Part shown: one piece after another, positions 1 to 10,070 of the stretch | Numbering within the stretch: the stretch's first letter is position 1 | How the letters are laid out: every line of letters starts with the position of its first letter | NCBI GenBank assembly: GCA_013115135.1 | Contig: JABANP010000751.1 | Coordinates: 1-19,355 of the forward strand | DNA length: 19,355 nucleotides | Direction: 5' to 3' | Source: Perkinsus olseni | Lineage: Eukaryota; Perkinsozoa; Perkinsida; Perkinsidae | Notes under the pieces: generated by a model | What the model was told of the DNA's origin: nothing | Seen by the model: only the letters and a program-made list of their open reading frames with translations | Database searches by the model: none | Position numbers and translations under genes: made by a program

Positions 1-1685
1 GAAGGCATGCCGTCTTGCGTTCCACCACTCAACCTTGGCGACGGGGTATTATTAGTTCCTCGGGAGTAATCACTCACAACTAAGTAGGTTATCGATGTCT
101 CGAAGGGCATGCCGTCTTGCGTTCCACCACTCAACCTTGGCGACGGGGTATTATTAGTTCCCGGGAGTAATCACTCACAACTAAGTAGGTTATCGATGTC
201 TCGAAGGCATGCCGTCTTGCGTTTCCACCACTCAACCTTTGGCGACGGGGTATTATTAGTTCTCGGGAGTAATCACTCACAACTAAGTAGGTTATCGATG
301 TCTCGAAGGCATGCCGTCTTGCGTTCCACCACTCAACCTTGGCGACGGGGTATTATTAGTTCTCGGGAGTAATCACTCACAACTAAGTAGGGTTATCGAT
401 GTCTCGAAGGGCATGCCGTCTTGCGTTCCACCACTCAACCTTGGCGACGGGGTATTATTAGTTCTCGGGAGTAATCACTCACAACTAAGTAGGGTTATCG
501 ATGTCTCGAAGGCATGCCGTCTTGCGTTCCACCACTCAACCTTGGCGACGGGGTATTATTAGTTCTCGGGAGTAATCACTCACAACTAAGTAGGTTATCG
601 ATGTCTCGAAGGGCATGCCGTCTTGCGTTCCACCACTCAACCTTGGCGACGGGTATTATTAGTTCTCGGGAGTAATCACTCACAACTAAGTAGGGTTATC
701 GATGTCTCGAAGGCATGCCGTCTTGCGTTCCACCACTCAACCTTTGGCGACGGGGTATTATTAGTTCTCGGAGTAATCACTCACAACTAAGTAGGTTATC
801 GATGTCTCGAAGGGCATGCCGTCTTGCGTTCCACCACTCAACCTTGGCGACGGGGTATTATTAGTTCTCGGGAGTAATCACTCACAACTAAGTAGGTTAT
901 CGATGTCTCGAAGGGCATGCCGTCTTGCGTTTCCACCACTCAACCTTTGGCGACGGGGTATTATTAGTTCTCGGGAGTAATCACTCACAACTAAGTAGGT
1001 TATCGATGTCTCGAAGGGCATGCCGTCTTGCGTTCCACCACTCAACCTTGGCGACGGGGTATTATTAGTTCTCGGGAGTAATCACTCACAACTAAGTAGG
1101 TTATCGATGTCTCGAAGGCATGCCGTCTTGCGTTTCCACCACTCAACCTTGGCGACGGGGTATTATTAGTTCTCGGGAAGTAATCACTCACAACTAAGTA
1201 GGTTATCGATGTCTCGAAGGCATGCCGTCTTGCGTTCCACCACTCAACCTTTGGCGACGGGGTATTATTAGTTCTCGGGAGTAATCACTCACAACTAAGT
1301 AGGTTATCGATGTCTCGAAGGGCATGCCGTCTTGCGTTCCACCACTCAACCTTGGCGACGGGGTATTATTAGTTCTCGGGAGTAATCACTCACAACTAAG
1401 TAGGGTTATCGATGTCTCGAAGGCATGCCGTCTCTGCGTTCCACCACTCAACCTTTGGCGACGGGGTATTATTAGTTCTCGGGAGTAATCACTCACAACT
1501 AAGTAGGTTATCGATGTCTCGAGGGCATGCCGTCTTGCGTTCCACCACTCAACCTTTGGCGACGGGGTATTATTAGTTCCTCGGGAGTAATCACTCACAA
1601 CTAAGTAGGTTATCGATGTCTCGAAGGCATGCCGTCTTGCGTTCCACCACTCAACCTTGGCGACGGGGTGTTACTAGTTCCCGGG
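1..1685. repeat. ~101-bp minisatellite array, about 17 units, open at the window edge
   Basis: The GGCATGCC palindrome that marks each unit recurs near 6, 108, 207, 310, 411, 512 and onward to 1628, a period of about 101 bp. Unit landmarks in order are GGCATGCC, CTTGCGTTCCACCACTC, GACGGGGTATTATTAG, CACTCACAACTAAG and ATCGATGTCTCG. Differences between units are almost all one-base changes in homopolymer runs (GG/GGG, TT/TTT, CC/CCC). Only the last unit (from 1628) has clear substitutions, and it runs into repeat R at about 1685. Short ORFs here merely read through the repeat. No unique spacers are present. Confidence 0.97.
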
Positions 1686-1891
1686 ATCGAATTGAGCGCG
1701 GAAAACGATCGTGGGAGCATCGTTCTATTAAACATCAGTGATGATGGGCACCAAAGATACACTCACCTGACGCTGAATTTCCGACCAGATGAAGGTCCCT
1801 ATTCAAACTGCCGTGGTTCTTGAATAAGACGCGAAGGAAATTGGCCCTTCAGCATGGACGAGAAACAGAGTGAGAACCTTCTTCCACGGAC

Positions 1892-2203
1892 ATGTTTATA
1901 ACTTACAAATTCGCTACAACCTCCACCAAACCCGGTTCGATCGGCCCTAGGCTGAATCCCGTAGGCCCCGGTGCATCGACCCAAATACTGTTGGCGTTTT
2001 CCGTCCAGGAGTATCTGAAAACTGTGAAATACTATGATGACCTTGGTTGCGATCATACGGATTCAATAGCTGCGTTTTGCCCTTGGGATCCATCGTGCAA
2101 GGTCCGTGTAGGTGAGTTGCGGTACCAATGCTGCTGCCGCCAAGACCACCACCAATATAAAGGAAAGTCGGAGATGTCTGAGGGCTCTTGTCAGCTTCGA
2201 TGA
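1892..2203 (+). pseudogene. Decayed coding fragment in repeat R (copy A), family not recognised
   Basis: A 103-codon frame runs from ATG 1892 to TGA 2203. Copy B (from about 14283) shows a similar peptide: GSIGPRLNPVG here against DSIGPSLNPVG there, then QEYLKT. Further on, VKYYDDL and DPSCKVRVGELR match VKYHDNL and NPSCRVQAGELR. Copy B needs a one-base shift between these blocks, so it is broken. In another frame both copies share a block ending FDDTVEV then KATAAAAGGK and a stop. This fits exons of a decayed repeat-borne protein. I do not recognise the family and cannot define intact exons; the alanine-rich part is also open on the other strand. Confidence 0.35.
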
Positions 2204-2670
2204 TACCGTAGAAGTACCGGTAGTAAAGGCCACTGCTGCCGCAGCTGGAGGCAAGGTTGCACTTACTTGATGCCAGCACTTAGTGTGATGTACCCGAAAT
2301 GCTGAGCGCCTGGGCTGAGGGGGCACAGGACACCTCCGTTTTGTGGACCTCTCAGCGATGGCGGGGAATCTGAGGTTGACTATAGCACATTCCAAGTAGA
2401 ATGATGATGTGGCTGGATGATCCAACTTGGATCTGTGATAACATTTTTCTTACTTCTATCGTCTTGGCAGGCACTGACCATAACGAGGAGGAGCGCATGG
2501 AGCGAGGACAGGATGGTCGGCATGATCGTAGGAAAGGACTGAGCAGGCATGGCCATCAAGGACAGTTCCGGCAGGGGGCGCGAAATATGATAATGCGACA
2601 TGTTTAAGGGCCTCGGATCAACCTCCCCAGGACCGAGTCCCGGGCACTATCCCGAGTTGTGGTGATGACT

Positions 2671-2692
2671 GTTGGGGCCCCCAACTTGGGGG
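2671..2692. repeat. 7-8-7 scar, Z = GTTGGGGG (perfect)
   Basis: First 7 bases of Z (2671-2677), full reverse complement of Z (2678-2685), last 7 bases of Z (2686-2692). Copy B has a single unfilled Z at 15085-15092, so this is a 14-bp insertion specific to copy A. Confidence 0.95.
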
Positions 2693-3874
2693 TATCCCGC
2701 CCGGAACTGAACCCGGTGTCATTAAGGTCTCAAGAAAAGAGCTAACGAGTCGGGACTAGGAAAATCGGTTTGATGATCGGACGATGCAACTGATCTGTTT
2801 AAGCTGATCTATCTACCGACTGCACGCACACTCACGTTCCTCCGAGGAACGAGGTGATGCACAGGGAAATTGGGTTAGCCTAAAGATGGATGGATGTTGT
2901 CATGTTTGCTTGATATTCTCAACTCAACTCGGTGTCATCATGCGGTAGGCTTTTTCACAACTCAGGTTTGTTGTACTTGCTATTCTCATTACGCGTCGTT
3001 AATCTCAACGGTGCTTGTTCTGCTAATTGACGTGTTTCTGTAAAGCTTTTTCTGCATCGCTGGGGGATTATTTTGCTAATGTAATCAAAATTGTAGCTAA
3101 ATAATGGGACTCCCAGGCATCTGTTGCTCCTCTTTCGCGCAGTCTACTGTCGGTGTATCGGAAATGTGTCGGATGTATTTCTCTGTATTGGATCTGCCTA
3201 ACACGTCATCTCTACAAGCGATTGCGATGGTTAGCTTGTGCACGATTTTGCACATTTCTGACGTCTAACACGTTCCGCGGATGCGTGCGAAAATAACTGT
3301 TCGCGGTGTTAGTCTACCGCTCTTGCTCCAATCCAAAATATCTCCCAAGGCAGCTTTCCGCCGCGCTGTTAAGAACGTTTCGTCGTTAGACAGTTACATG
3401 AGAGCAAGGTACTCGAGGAATTTTTACATATGCTGACGTCCAGCGACTGATCTGCCCTACGTTCGGTACTCAACAGCCGTTCAAAGGAGCAAAAATCGTA
3501 CGATTCATCGGCCAAGAAAGTTTCAACAATGCCACGATTCGAACGCTAAGCTACGAAAGTCCCTCTGTTTCATCATTAAACGTGTTACACGTGTTAATTT
3601 AACGTATTACACGTTACATTATTAAGTGTAATTAGCACTTACTAGTAGTCCTATCTGGCCTACATTTTCTTTCCATGAAATTCTTCTCTGAGTTCGTCAT
3701 GCAATCACATTGCTGCTATCCCATGAAGTATCATACAGCGAATGCATCGTGCTCGTGACGTCTGAACATATATTTACGAACATATACCTACCAACATATG
3801 CCTTCGGAGTAGCGACGCGGGAGCAACGCCTATTGGGCAATCGTTCCGCCCTATCGTCAAGGGAAGTGGGCTGG

Positions 3875-3896
3875 GCACTGGCCCAGTGGCACTGGG
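3875..3896. repeat. 7-8-7 scar, core CACTGG (one mismatch)
   Basis: CACTGG (3876-3881), C, CCAGTG (3883-3888), G, CACTGG (3890-3895), G. The base before the first hexamer is G where C is predicted; all else fits. It lies in the MULE left arm, so no paralogous empty site exists in the window. Confidence 0.8.
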
Positions 3897-4066
3897 CATC
3901 ACGGAATCTCCTCTCTGAGAAAAAAAAGAAAGAAGTCTGACACACAGGTTGTCATGGTAAGGCGTAGAGCCAGTAGTTTCAGGCCGTGCAGTACACGCCG
4001 TGCATTGACATGGTCGTGTAACGACTGGTCGCCCGGTCACCGTCACCAAGTTGATGGTACAGACCG

Positions 4067-4088
4067 CCCGTTGCCTACGGGCCGTAGG
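4067..4088. repeat. 7-8-7 scar, Z = CCCGTAGG (one mismatch)
   Basis: CCGTTG (4068-4073), C, CTACGG (4075-4080), G, CCGTAG (4082-4087), G. Both flanking bases fit the complement rule; the first hexamer differs by one base from the third. No empty counterpart in the window. Confidence 0.8.
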
Positions 4089-4308
4089 TATGGCAGGTTA
4101 GGTCTACAGTAAAGTCCAAGTTATAGGCCCTATACCTTATGCCGGACAACCAGGAAACCCGCCAGCGGCGATGACTCATATGGAGATAAGAAGAGTCAGC
4201 AAGGGTCACACTTGCAATTTGCACGTCGCTCATCTTGCGCACACGCAAGCGCGCGCCCGTTCCCGGCTACGCCAGACGAGCGATCACTCGAAATTCGTGT
4301 CGTAGTTA

Positions 4309-4363
4309 TGGTGTAGTTGATGAAGACCGTTGACAGTATGCCGAAGGCTGTGGGTTCGATTCT
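4309..4363 (+). other. tRNA-like box A / box B pair, possible tRNA remnant or SINE head
   Basis: TGGTGTAGTTGA (4309-4320) resembles a pol III box A, and GGTTCGATTCT (4353-4363) closely matches box B, spaced as in a tRNA gene. The T-stem flanking TTCGATT pairs at only 4 of 5 positions, two of them G-T, and I find no matching acceptor stem. This is a degenerate tRNA, a tRNA-derived SINE head, or chance. Confidence 0.25.
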
Positions 4364-4693
4364 GGCGTGTGAAATTTTACCTTGACTTATGGATCCCTGT
4401 GCGTCTTAACAAATGTTTCAAAGAGGTATGCTGTACGGGAAAAGATGCTTACCAAACAGTGTTTCTGGAGTTATTGCTCGGTTGTGTTCAAAGATTGTCA
4501 ATTAAGTTGCCGCACTGTTTGCCTTCTTAATTCTGTTGCTAATGATATATCATCATCGTCGTCGTGTTCGAATAGTTTTCGAGCAGTTTTTTTCGAGTCG
4601 CCGGGCTCTGACAATCGCTATTTCTAGCAAGTTGTTCTGCTGGGAAAGCTAATCGTCTTTCGTGAACAGTTCTTCGCTTACCAGTATCCTTGA

Positions 4694-7600
4694 ATGCCCT
4701 CTTACGAGTGGGAGGTGCTCTGGAAGGGAAGGGCGGCCACTGTGGAAGACCCCTTCCACGAAGCCATTGCGTCGGTGAACATCGATTTTCCCGTGACCAA
4801 ATACGGATCCGCGCTGCCACACATGATGCGATACGTCTGTGCCAAACATGTCAAATGTGGGCTCAAGCTGAGGGTGATACTCAGGGAGCCGAAGTTGAGG
4901 TGCAACAAACCGGTACTCGAGTGAACCACGCACCTTCGAACATGTGAATACCGCTTCTCTCAGGAAAGCACTCGGGAGTAGTCAGAGATCTTAAGAGGCA
5001 GCGCCATCCACCGATCGTTCGCAAGTATATTGACCGCGAGGCGAGAAAGGGCGTCAAGCCCAGCAACATCAAGGCCTCCCTCAACTCAAATTTCCATTTC
5101 TACAAAGATCAGGTATCCAGCAAACAGGTAGAATGCCGCTGTCGTCGAGAGAAGGGAAGCTGGCTTTCGCGATTCAGATCAGTGAGATCAAGTCTGGCAT
5201 CCGGGAAGAAGTCGTGAACTTCGGTGACTTAGAACAACTCTTCGCTCCTTACAAGATTGACGACGCCATGCTGACGTCGATAAGAGAGGAGAAAAATATC
5301 GATAGAGGCCAGGTTGTTTACTACGGTGGCACCTGGGGCGAGGAGCATTTCGCGTGCATGGTTGGAAACGCAGGTGGGCAGGGGAGATGGGGGAAAGTTT
5401 TGCATTTTTCGCTTCAAAAGTTGGCCCGACGAAGGCTTTGTTCAGCGATGCTGACTTCTTTGAAATGGTACCTTTCCGAGAGCGAGAACCCAAAGTTCGC
5501 CCTGTACCAAGACTGTCAAAATAAACTGTTGCGCAATAAGCTGCAGATAATGTGGCTCGGTTCTAATCGGACTAGGTAAGACCACTGAGGCTATCAAAAG
5601 CTGCTCGTCAGAGAGATATGCAAGGTTCAACCCTAAGACGGGCAAGTACCAACATGCCGTCGTGCCGTTCATGATGGCGATCGTGGATTGCGAATGCAAG
5701 GCGACTTATAAATATGCCTTACAGAAGCTTAATTGGCTCGTGAAAGAGCTGACATTGGGACTATCCACCGACATGGGGTACCTACGACTTGAGGATTGTG
5801 TGCCCTTCGTTGTCCACGATGCCCACCAAGGGGCTCTGACCGCTGCAAGGTCAGAGTTACCGGGTGCTCGGAACGGTATTCCTTCGTTTCTCCTGCTAAT
5901 TGTGAGTCTGACTTGTAATTGCAGGGCGATGTTACTTTCACATAACGAAGAATATAAAGGACAAGAAGAAAACATTGGGCACTGCCTACGATCTGGTACG
6001 GCCTCGATATGAACGCTGTCGTAGAGTAGAGACCTAATTGCTTGCTCCCTCGTGGTTTTGATGTTTTGGGGCAGGTGAAAAGGAGCTTGTATTTACTTCA
6101 CACAAGCCCCACAGATGAAGTTTACCGGGTGTTGTGCTCCGCCCTCATCGAGCAGGCAAAAGAGATGAGTGACACTGCCGAGGCGTATCTCAAGGAGACA
6201 CTGGACCCCTCCAAATATGGGTATCCCAACTTGTTCTTCTCACCTGAAGGTCTCACCAATGCACAGGTAATCAACGACGTGATTGGCAACTGTGATACAG
6301 ATACTGGGTCATCTCAGGTTACCACGAACGTAGTCGAGAGTTGGCACAAAAAAATCTCTTACTGCCTGAATGATGAAAGACTCAACCTCGCACAGTTCGT
6401 GAGCAACATCGTCATGGTGAGTATGCGTGTGCCGTATAACAGAACAACTTTCGAAATACCTAGCTACCATATATACGAAATACCATATAGCTAGAGTGCT
6501 TGTGGAACTTGTATAGAAGAGCGCGATTGATCAATTTCAGGTTCTCGAGGATCTTCATGAGGGCCCTCATTTCGTGAGAAGGCCTGAGAAAATCCAGCAG
6601 ACAGGATATACCTCAGCTATGAAGGTCTCCGGTACATCACTGGTCAACTCGAAGAAGCTGAAAGAGGTAGGCTGGTTGGCAGGTCAACAAGATGGTGATA
6701 CCAGCATTATCGCCGATATCGTATCGCGATATGGTTTTTTCAGCGGTTTCAGTGCTTGATTCAGGTCACCGACGAAGTGGAGGTGTTGTTTGAAGAAGAG
6801 AATATCGAGGCCAGATTTTTCCTTTGCCGATCTGGCCTGGTCTCTGATGGGAGCGACTCGTTCAACGATGAGCCGATAACGTGGTTTCTCTCAAGCCTGT
6901 TCGAAGGAGAAGCAGGCACTGGTAATGTATATTCCCAGCTGAATACTGGTCATGCACGCTTTGAAAACTCGTTTCAGGTATCGAAAACTTGAGAACAGTG
7001 GACGACGTCAAACAACAGTACTTCAAGTACCATCTCATCTCCGTCCCTCTTGACGTGAGGCTGGAAGATGAGTCTGGAGACGCCGTGGACGAGCGCGTAC
7101 TGTCGACATGCAACTGCAAACAGTTTCATGACAGTGGGAGCTGTAGCCACTGTTTCGCGGCCGAAGTGTCTTGTGAACTGAAGAAGAAGTGAGCCTGTGT
7201 TCACAAGCTTAATCTGTGACAGTAATCCTGGAACCCTCTTTCAATCGGCTTGTGTGGCAGGTTTTATGCCAACCGCAAAGTGTCGACAGTCAGAAAGGGT
7301 CGCCCTTCCAAGAAGAAAGGGGTTCTAGGCCGGCACACCAGCGGTGTTTCGGCACCTCCAGGTATGAGCTTCTCGAACGATAATGCAAGCGGTAGTTTGA
7401 TCTCTACCTCAGCTCCGGACAGGTCCGAGCCCTCAGACGAAGGCAGCGTAGGCTCCGGCGGAACAGTGAAAGTGGCATATCCCGATCACCAACCGTCTGG
7501 AATTGCAGAGAGCTCTGATAGCGAGAGCAGCGCAACAGAGGTCATCCGGCCTATAGATCCAGATACCATACCGCGCTCGGAAGAGAGCTGTTCGGGACAA

Positions 7601-7804
7601 TCTGCTCGAGAGCTATCGATGTCGTCTGTATCATGTACGAGTGAAAGTTGCAGCTATGAAGATGTTGCGAAACCAGTCGATCCCGATTGTAACCCATCTT
7701 CGTCATTTTCAAGCGCAAGCTCTGAGTATGATGTTATCCCGAAGCCTGTTGATCCAGACTCCGTTGGCGAGATCATCCGTGTACCGGAGCCTGATGAGGA
7801 CTAA
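4694..7804 (+). CDS. Mutator-like (MULE) transposase with SWIM zinc finger, about 11 exons
   Basis: My exon model gives an intact frame of 796 residues. Exons: 4694-4912, 4969-5112, 5178-5373, 5446-5575, 5625-5875, 5925-5995, 6075-6416, 6541-6666, 6765-6921, 6978-7188, 7261-7804. Seen in order: an N-terminal zinc-ribbon-like segment (YVCAKHVKC, Cys49/Cys55); a helical MULE linker (HPPIVRKYI and KPSNIKASL, about 88-112); first catalytic Asp209 in YQDCQNKLL; second Asp295 in VVHDAHQGAL; the family CxxH as CYFH (316-319); catalytic Glu425 in TTNVVESWHKK; a SWIM finger CNC-x8-CSH (590-603); basic GRPSKKKG (629-636); and a Ser-rich acidic tail with repeated PxDPD motifs. ATG 4694 directly follows an in-frame stop. 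Weak points: intron 1 has an AAG acceptor, intron 4 has alternative acceptors, and intron 3 (72 nt) is open in frame, so retaining it would give 820 residues. MULE enzymes cut and paste DNA via a DDE catalytic triad. Function is inferred from motifs only. Confidence 0.85.
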
Positions 7805-8206
7805 CATCGGTCATATCCTTTGCAAGGGTTACGCAGAAGAAAACCTCTGGCACAGGACCTGTGCCCATATCGCGGGAGAGTATTTGCCCAAAGTTCAATT
7901 CCCCATATTGAATACATGTTGCCCATTGTATATGTTTCTCAGTCGACTGCGTGCTTTGAGTTCTCACGGCGGTGGATTGGGTGCGGGAGGTTCACTGCTC
8001 TGGATGTTCAGAATTTCATATCTCGGCTCTTGTCGACCAGGAGGCAAGTTGGGAAGTAGCAAATGAGACTTGTGTATACCATCATTCGTTGAGAATAGCG
8101 ACCTCCGATGATAGTACACCAGCGTAGTTACTTCTAACAACCATGGTTGAATTCACCATTCTGAGTGTGATTTCACAGAGATTGTTGATATTACCAAACT
8201 GTGATG
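7805..8206. other. Right arm of the MULE insertion, non-coding
   Basis: This stretch runs from the transposase stop codon to the right inverted repeat. It holds a scar-like triple at 7843-7864 and a perfect 12-bp palindrome CAACCATGGTTG near 8149. The open frames here are short and show no recognisable motif. A polyadenylation signal is not obvious. Confidence 0.55.
7843..7864. repeat. Probable 7-8-7 scar, core CCTGTG (two mismatches)
   Basis: CCTCTG (7844-7849), G, CACAGG (7851-7856), A, CCTGTG (7858-7863), C. The first hexamer differs at one position and the preceding base breaks the complement rule. It lies just past the transposase stop codon. Confidence 0.6.
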
Positions 8207-8268
8207 AGCCTAACCGGGTCACCCCTGTCTTCGTAGACTGCTCGAATAGAGTTGACTAGTAAGATGGT

Positions 8269-8290
8269 ACGGGAGGCTCCTACTGGGAGC
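8269..8290. repeat. Probable older 7-8-7 scar, Z about CTGGGAGC
   Basis: CGGGAG, then GCTCCTAC, then TGGGAGC. Three of the constrained positions have drifted, but copy A is exactly 14 bp longer than copy B here; the empty octamer is 16048-16055. Confidence 0.65.
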
Positions 8291-8343
8291 GCCTCAGCCT
8301 GATCCAGATGGGACTTCAACAGGCAGATTAGCTATATGATGCA

Positions 8344-8365
8344 CATACACTGTGTACGGTACACA
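8344..8365. repeat. 7-8-7 scar, Z = CGTACACA (one mismatch)
   Basis: CATACAC, then TGTGTACG, then GTACACA. Copy A is 14 bp longer than copy B, whose unfilled octamer is 16149-16156. Only the first G of the left hexamer has changed to A. Confidence 0.85.
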
Positions 8366-8801
8366 CAGTCGCGCGCTAACCCTAGTAGAATCGCTCTACG
8401 CCCTCCCCTCCTCCGGGTGAAATACACAAGTGATAGGGCGAGCGACTCGAAGGCTGGATCGTTGAATAAATAGAGATTCTCGAACTGAAGGGTTAGCATA
8501 TTTCATACGATGCAGATGTACATCACGTGTCTTGCCCTAGTCAAGCCTTTTGACACGGTACCTCAGAGTGGAATAGTCACCTGAGAGTTGTAGGAGGTTC
8601 GAAAGGCTTCTCATTCTTCTCAAATCTGGGGAGCTTTCGTATAAGTCCAACCCGATGGGCTTTAGGTAATTCGGATGCTGTAGTAGGAGAAGTAGATGTG
8701 TGCGGAAAGGTAGAGTATGACGGAGTAGTTGGCTCGCCTAGCGGATGAGAAGTACGAGGGACAGCAGGGTAAATCTAGAGTCGGATTGAAAGGACCAACT
8801 C

Positions 8802-8823
8802 ATGTGGAGTCCACATTGTGGAC
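8802..8823. repeat. 7-8-7 scar, Z = ATGTGGAC (perfect)
   Basis: ATGTGGA, then GTCCACAT, then TGTGGAC. Copy B has the single octamer at 16584-16591, so copy A gained 14 bp. Confidence 0.95.
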
Positions 8824-9358
8824 TGTATCGCTACCTACCGGACGGGATGGTGTATCAGCACTTTAAACAATTAGCTTCAATTGTGGGAACGGCAATTGGT
8901 CTGCAATATGACATCCGAGTCGCTCATCGAGGACACGATAAACATGTGATATTATTTCGTTCACCCATGAAGCGTATGCAATTGAAGTGTGGTAGAAACA
9001 GTGAACACGGTTCAGCTCATCAGTAAATCGTGTAGAACTGGGCTGTGGCCCTGAACCACTACAAAACCTCTCCGGGACTATGTGAGCACTACATGAGCAG
9101 TCGAGGGAAGAGTATTGTAGTACAGACGAAAGCATGATGGTACAGCATGATTCAGCTTGAGAGAGTGTTGCAGCCGATGGGGATGGCCGTACGTGCCGGC
9201 GTCGTCAAAGGCCAGTGCCAATCCGCCGACTGCTCTACACCTGTCCAAGACAGCCTTGGCAAGCCTAGAAGGTCTGAAGCTCTTAGGTGGTCTTCAAGTA
9301 AGATGGGAGATAGATGGACTTCGAACTACCCGCATCAAACATATAATAATGCCCATCT

Positions 9359-10070
9359 AAGGGTGTTTGGAAAGTACTCCCGAAATCGCGGAAAGTTTCC
9401 GAGGAATCTTTCCCGGATTGTTTCTGGAAATTCCGGAAAGTTTATGAAATTTGCGAATAACGTTATCTATGCTGATTCGGATGCTCCAAGCCAGGTCCAA
9501 GGCATTCTCGGCTCTCGGCTAGAGTCTCACGTAAACACCGATGGGACTCCGGGACCAAAGGCTCCGTTCGTAGTAGAAGGAACGAAGACTGCACCTCTGG
9601 GCATTCAGTCTTTCGAAAAGGAACTTTTCAATCTTTCAAAAAAGTCTTCTTTAAGAAGTCAATTCGCAATGGTTCTGCGAGGGTTGCGAATTACTGAACG
9701 TTCTGGCTTGGGCGGAAAAATTCTCCGTGGGGATACAAATTTCTATATTTGCTATAGGTGCCACCTATTAGGTGGCATATCATGTGTCGTCAGATGGTGG
9801 TTATGGATTGTGGAGTATCCACCAGTGCAGATCCAGTGTGCAGACCAGACCAAAGGGATAGCTATGTTCCTCCCACTTCACATGTCTTGACGTGGCATGT
9901 TGAGTCGCAGGAACCTATCTCACGCTTCATGGTCTTCTGCTTGAAATTCCCTCACTTTCGAAAAGTCCTCCGGGAAACTTTCGGAAAAAATATAGCTCCC
10001 GGAAAATTTAGGAAATTTTCCCTGGGAACTTTCTGCGAAAGTTCCCGCGGAAAGGTTCTCAGACACCCTG
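9359..10070. mobile_element. hAT-like non-autonomous element (MITE-like, 712 bp)
   Basis: It is flanked by a perfect 8-bp direct repeat GCCCATCT (9351-9358 and 10071-10078). Copy B has a single GCCCATCT at the same place (near 17605). The ends are short inverted repeats: AAGGGTGTTTGG at the left, and CAGGGTGTCTGA when the right end is read on the other strand. An 8-bp target duplication with an (A/C)AGGGTG end is typical of hAT elements. Subterminal GGAAA/TTTCC motifs recur in both arms (9370-9440, 9960-10050). The open frame from 9147 across the left end continues from flanking DNA and shows no transposase motif, so the element is non-autonomous. Confidence 0.82.

Larger units (their letters stand above)
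1690..2872. repeat. Dispersed repeat R, copy A, left part
   Basis: This stretch aligns along its length with 14036-15293. Shared anchors include GATGGGCACCAAAGA, the GCTGCTGCCGCCAAGACC run, GGACCTCTCAGCGATGGC and the hairpin CGTTCCTC-C-GAGGAACG near the right end. Divergence is moderate, with scattered substitutions. The 5' edge is cut off by the 101-bp array; copy B continues further left. Alignment stops at 2872, where the MULE-bearing insertion begins, and resumes at 8216. It carries one 7-8-7 scar (2671-2692) that copy B lacks. Confidence 0.92.
2882..4693. other. Left arm of the MULE insertion, non-coding
   Basis: I found no convincing protein gene in these 1.8 kb. The short ORFs around 3697-4049 and 4330-4820 overlap each other on both strands and show no recognisable motif. 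The arm holds two 7-8-7 scars (3875-3896, 4067-4088), an AT-rich stretch with ACACGTGT-type inverted motifs (3580-3650) and a tRNA-like box A/box B pair (4309-4363). It probably includes the transposase promoter, but no core element stands out. Confidence 0.6.
2873..8215. mobile_element. MULE-bearing insertion (~5.34 kb) splitting repeat R copy A
   Basis: The segment sits exactly where copy A of R is interrupted. Copy B passes from the left to the right part of R with only the unrelated 0.7-kb element in between. The ends carry short inverted repeats: GGTTAGCCT at 2873-2881 and AGCCTAACC at 8207-8215 (8 of 9 complementary). GGG flanks both sides (2872-2874 overlaps the left end, 8216-8218). 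No 9-bp duplication typical of Mutator is visible, so the exact end could be off by a few bases or the duplication has decayed. The only gene is the transposase at 4694-7804, which supports an autonomous element with about 1.8-kb left and 0.4-kb right arms. Confidence 0.65.

Noticed and set aside
109..562. ORFs on both strands in the 101-bp array (including 1386-1598)
   Set aside because: They simply translate the repeat, end at random and show no domain.
1..1685. CRISPR array or coding repeat protein
   Set aside because: The repeats are head to tail with no unique spacers, and frames change between units because of one-base indels; it is a minisatellite.
2063..2425. Minus-strand Ala-rich ORF with a hydrophobic stretch, repeated at 14452-14793
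   Set aside because: Its openness follows from GCN repeats read on both strands; the opposite strand shows equally good similarity, so I could not assign a coding strand.
4330..4627. Overlapping plus-strand ORFs upstream of the transposase as a separate gene
   Set aside because: Two frames are open over the same bases with no recognisable motif and no paralogue; they are likely chance.
5133..5579. Frameshift mutations in the transposase near 5130 and 5465
   Set aside because: GT-AG introns at 5113-5177 and 5374-5445 keep the frame and restore family spacing around YQDCQNKLL, so no frameshift is needed.
8863..9135. Minus-strand ORF in repeat R as a gene
   Set aside because: Copy B does not keep this frame, and a conserved plus-strand peptide overlaps it.
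9147..9890. 247-codon plus-strand ORF as a hAT transposase
   Set aside because: It starts in flanking repeat DNA, crosses the MITE end and shows no transposase motif.
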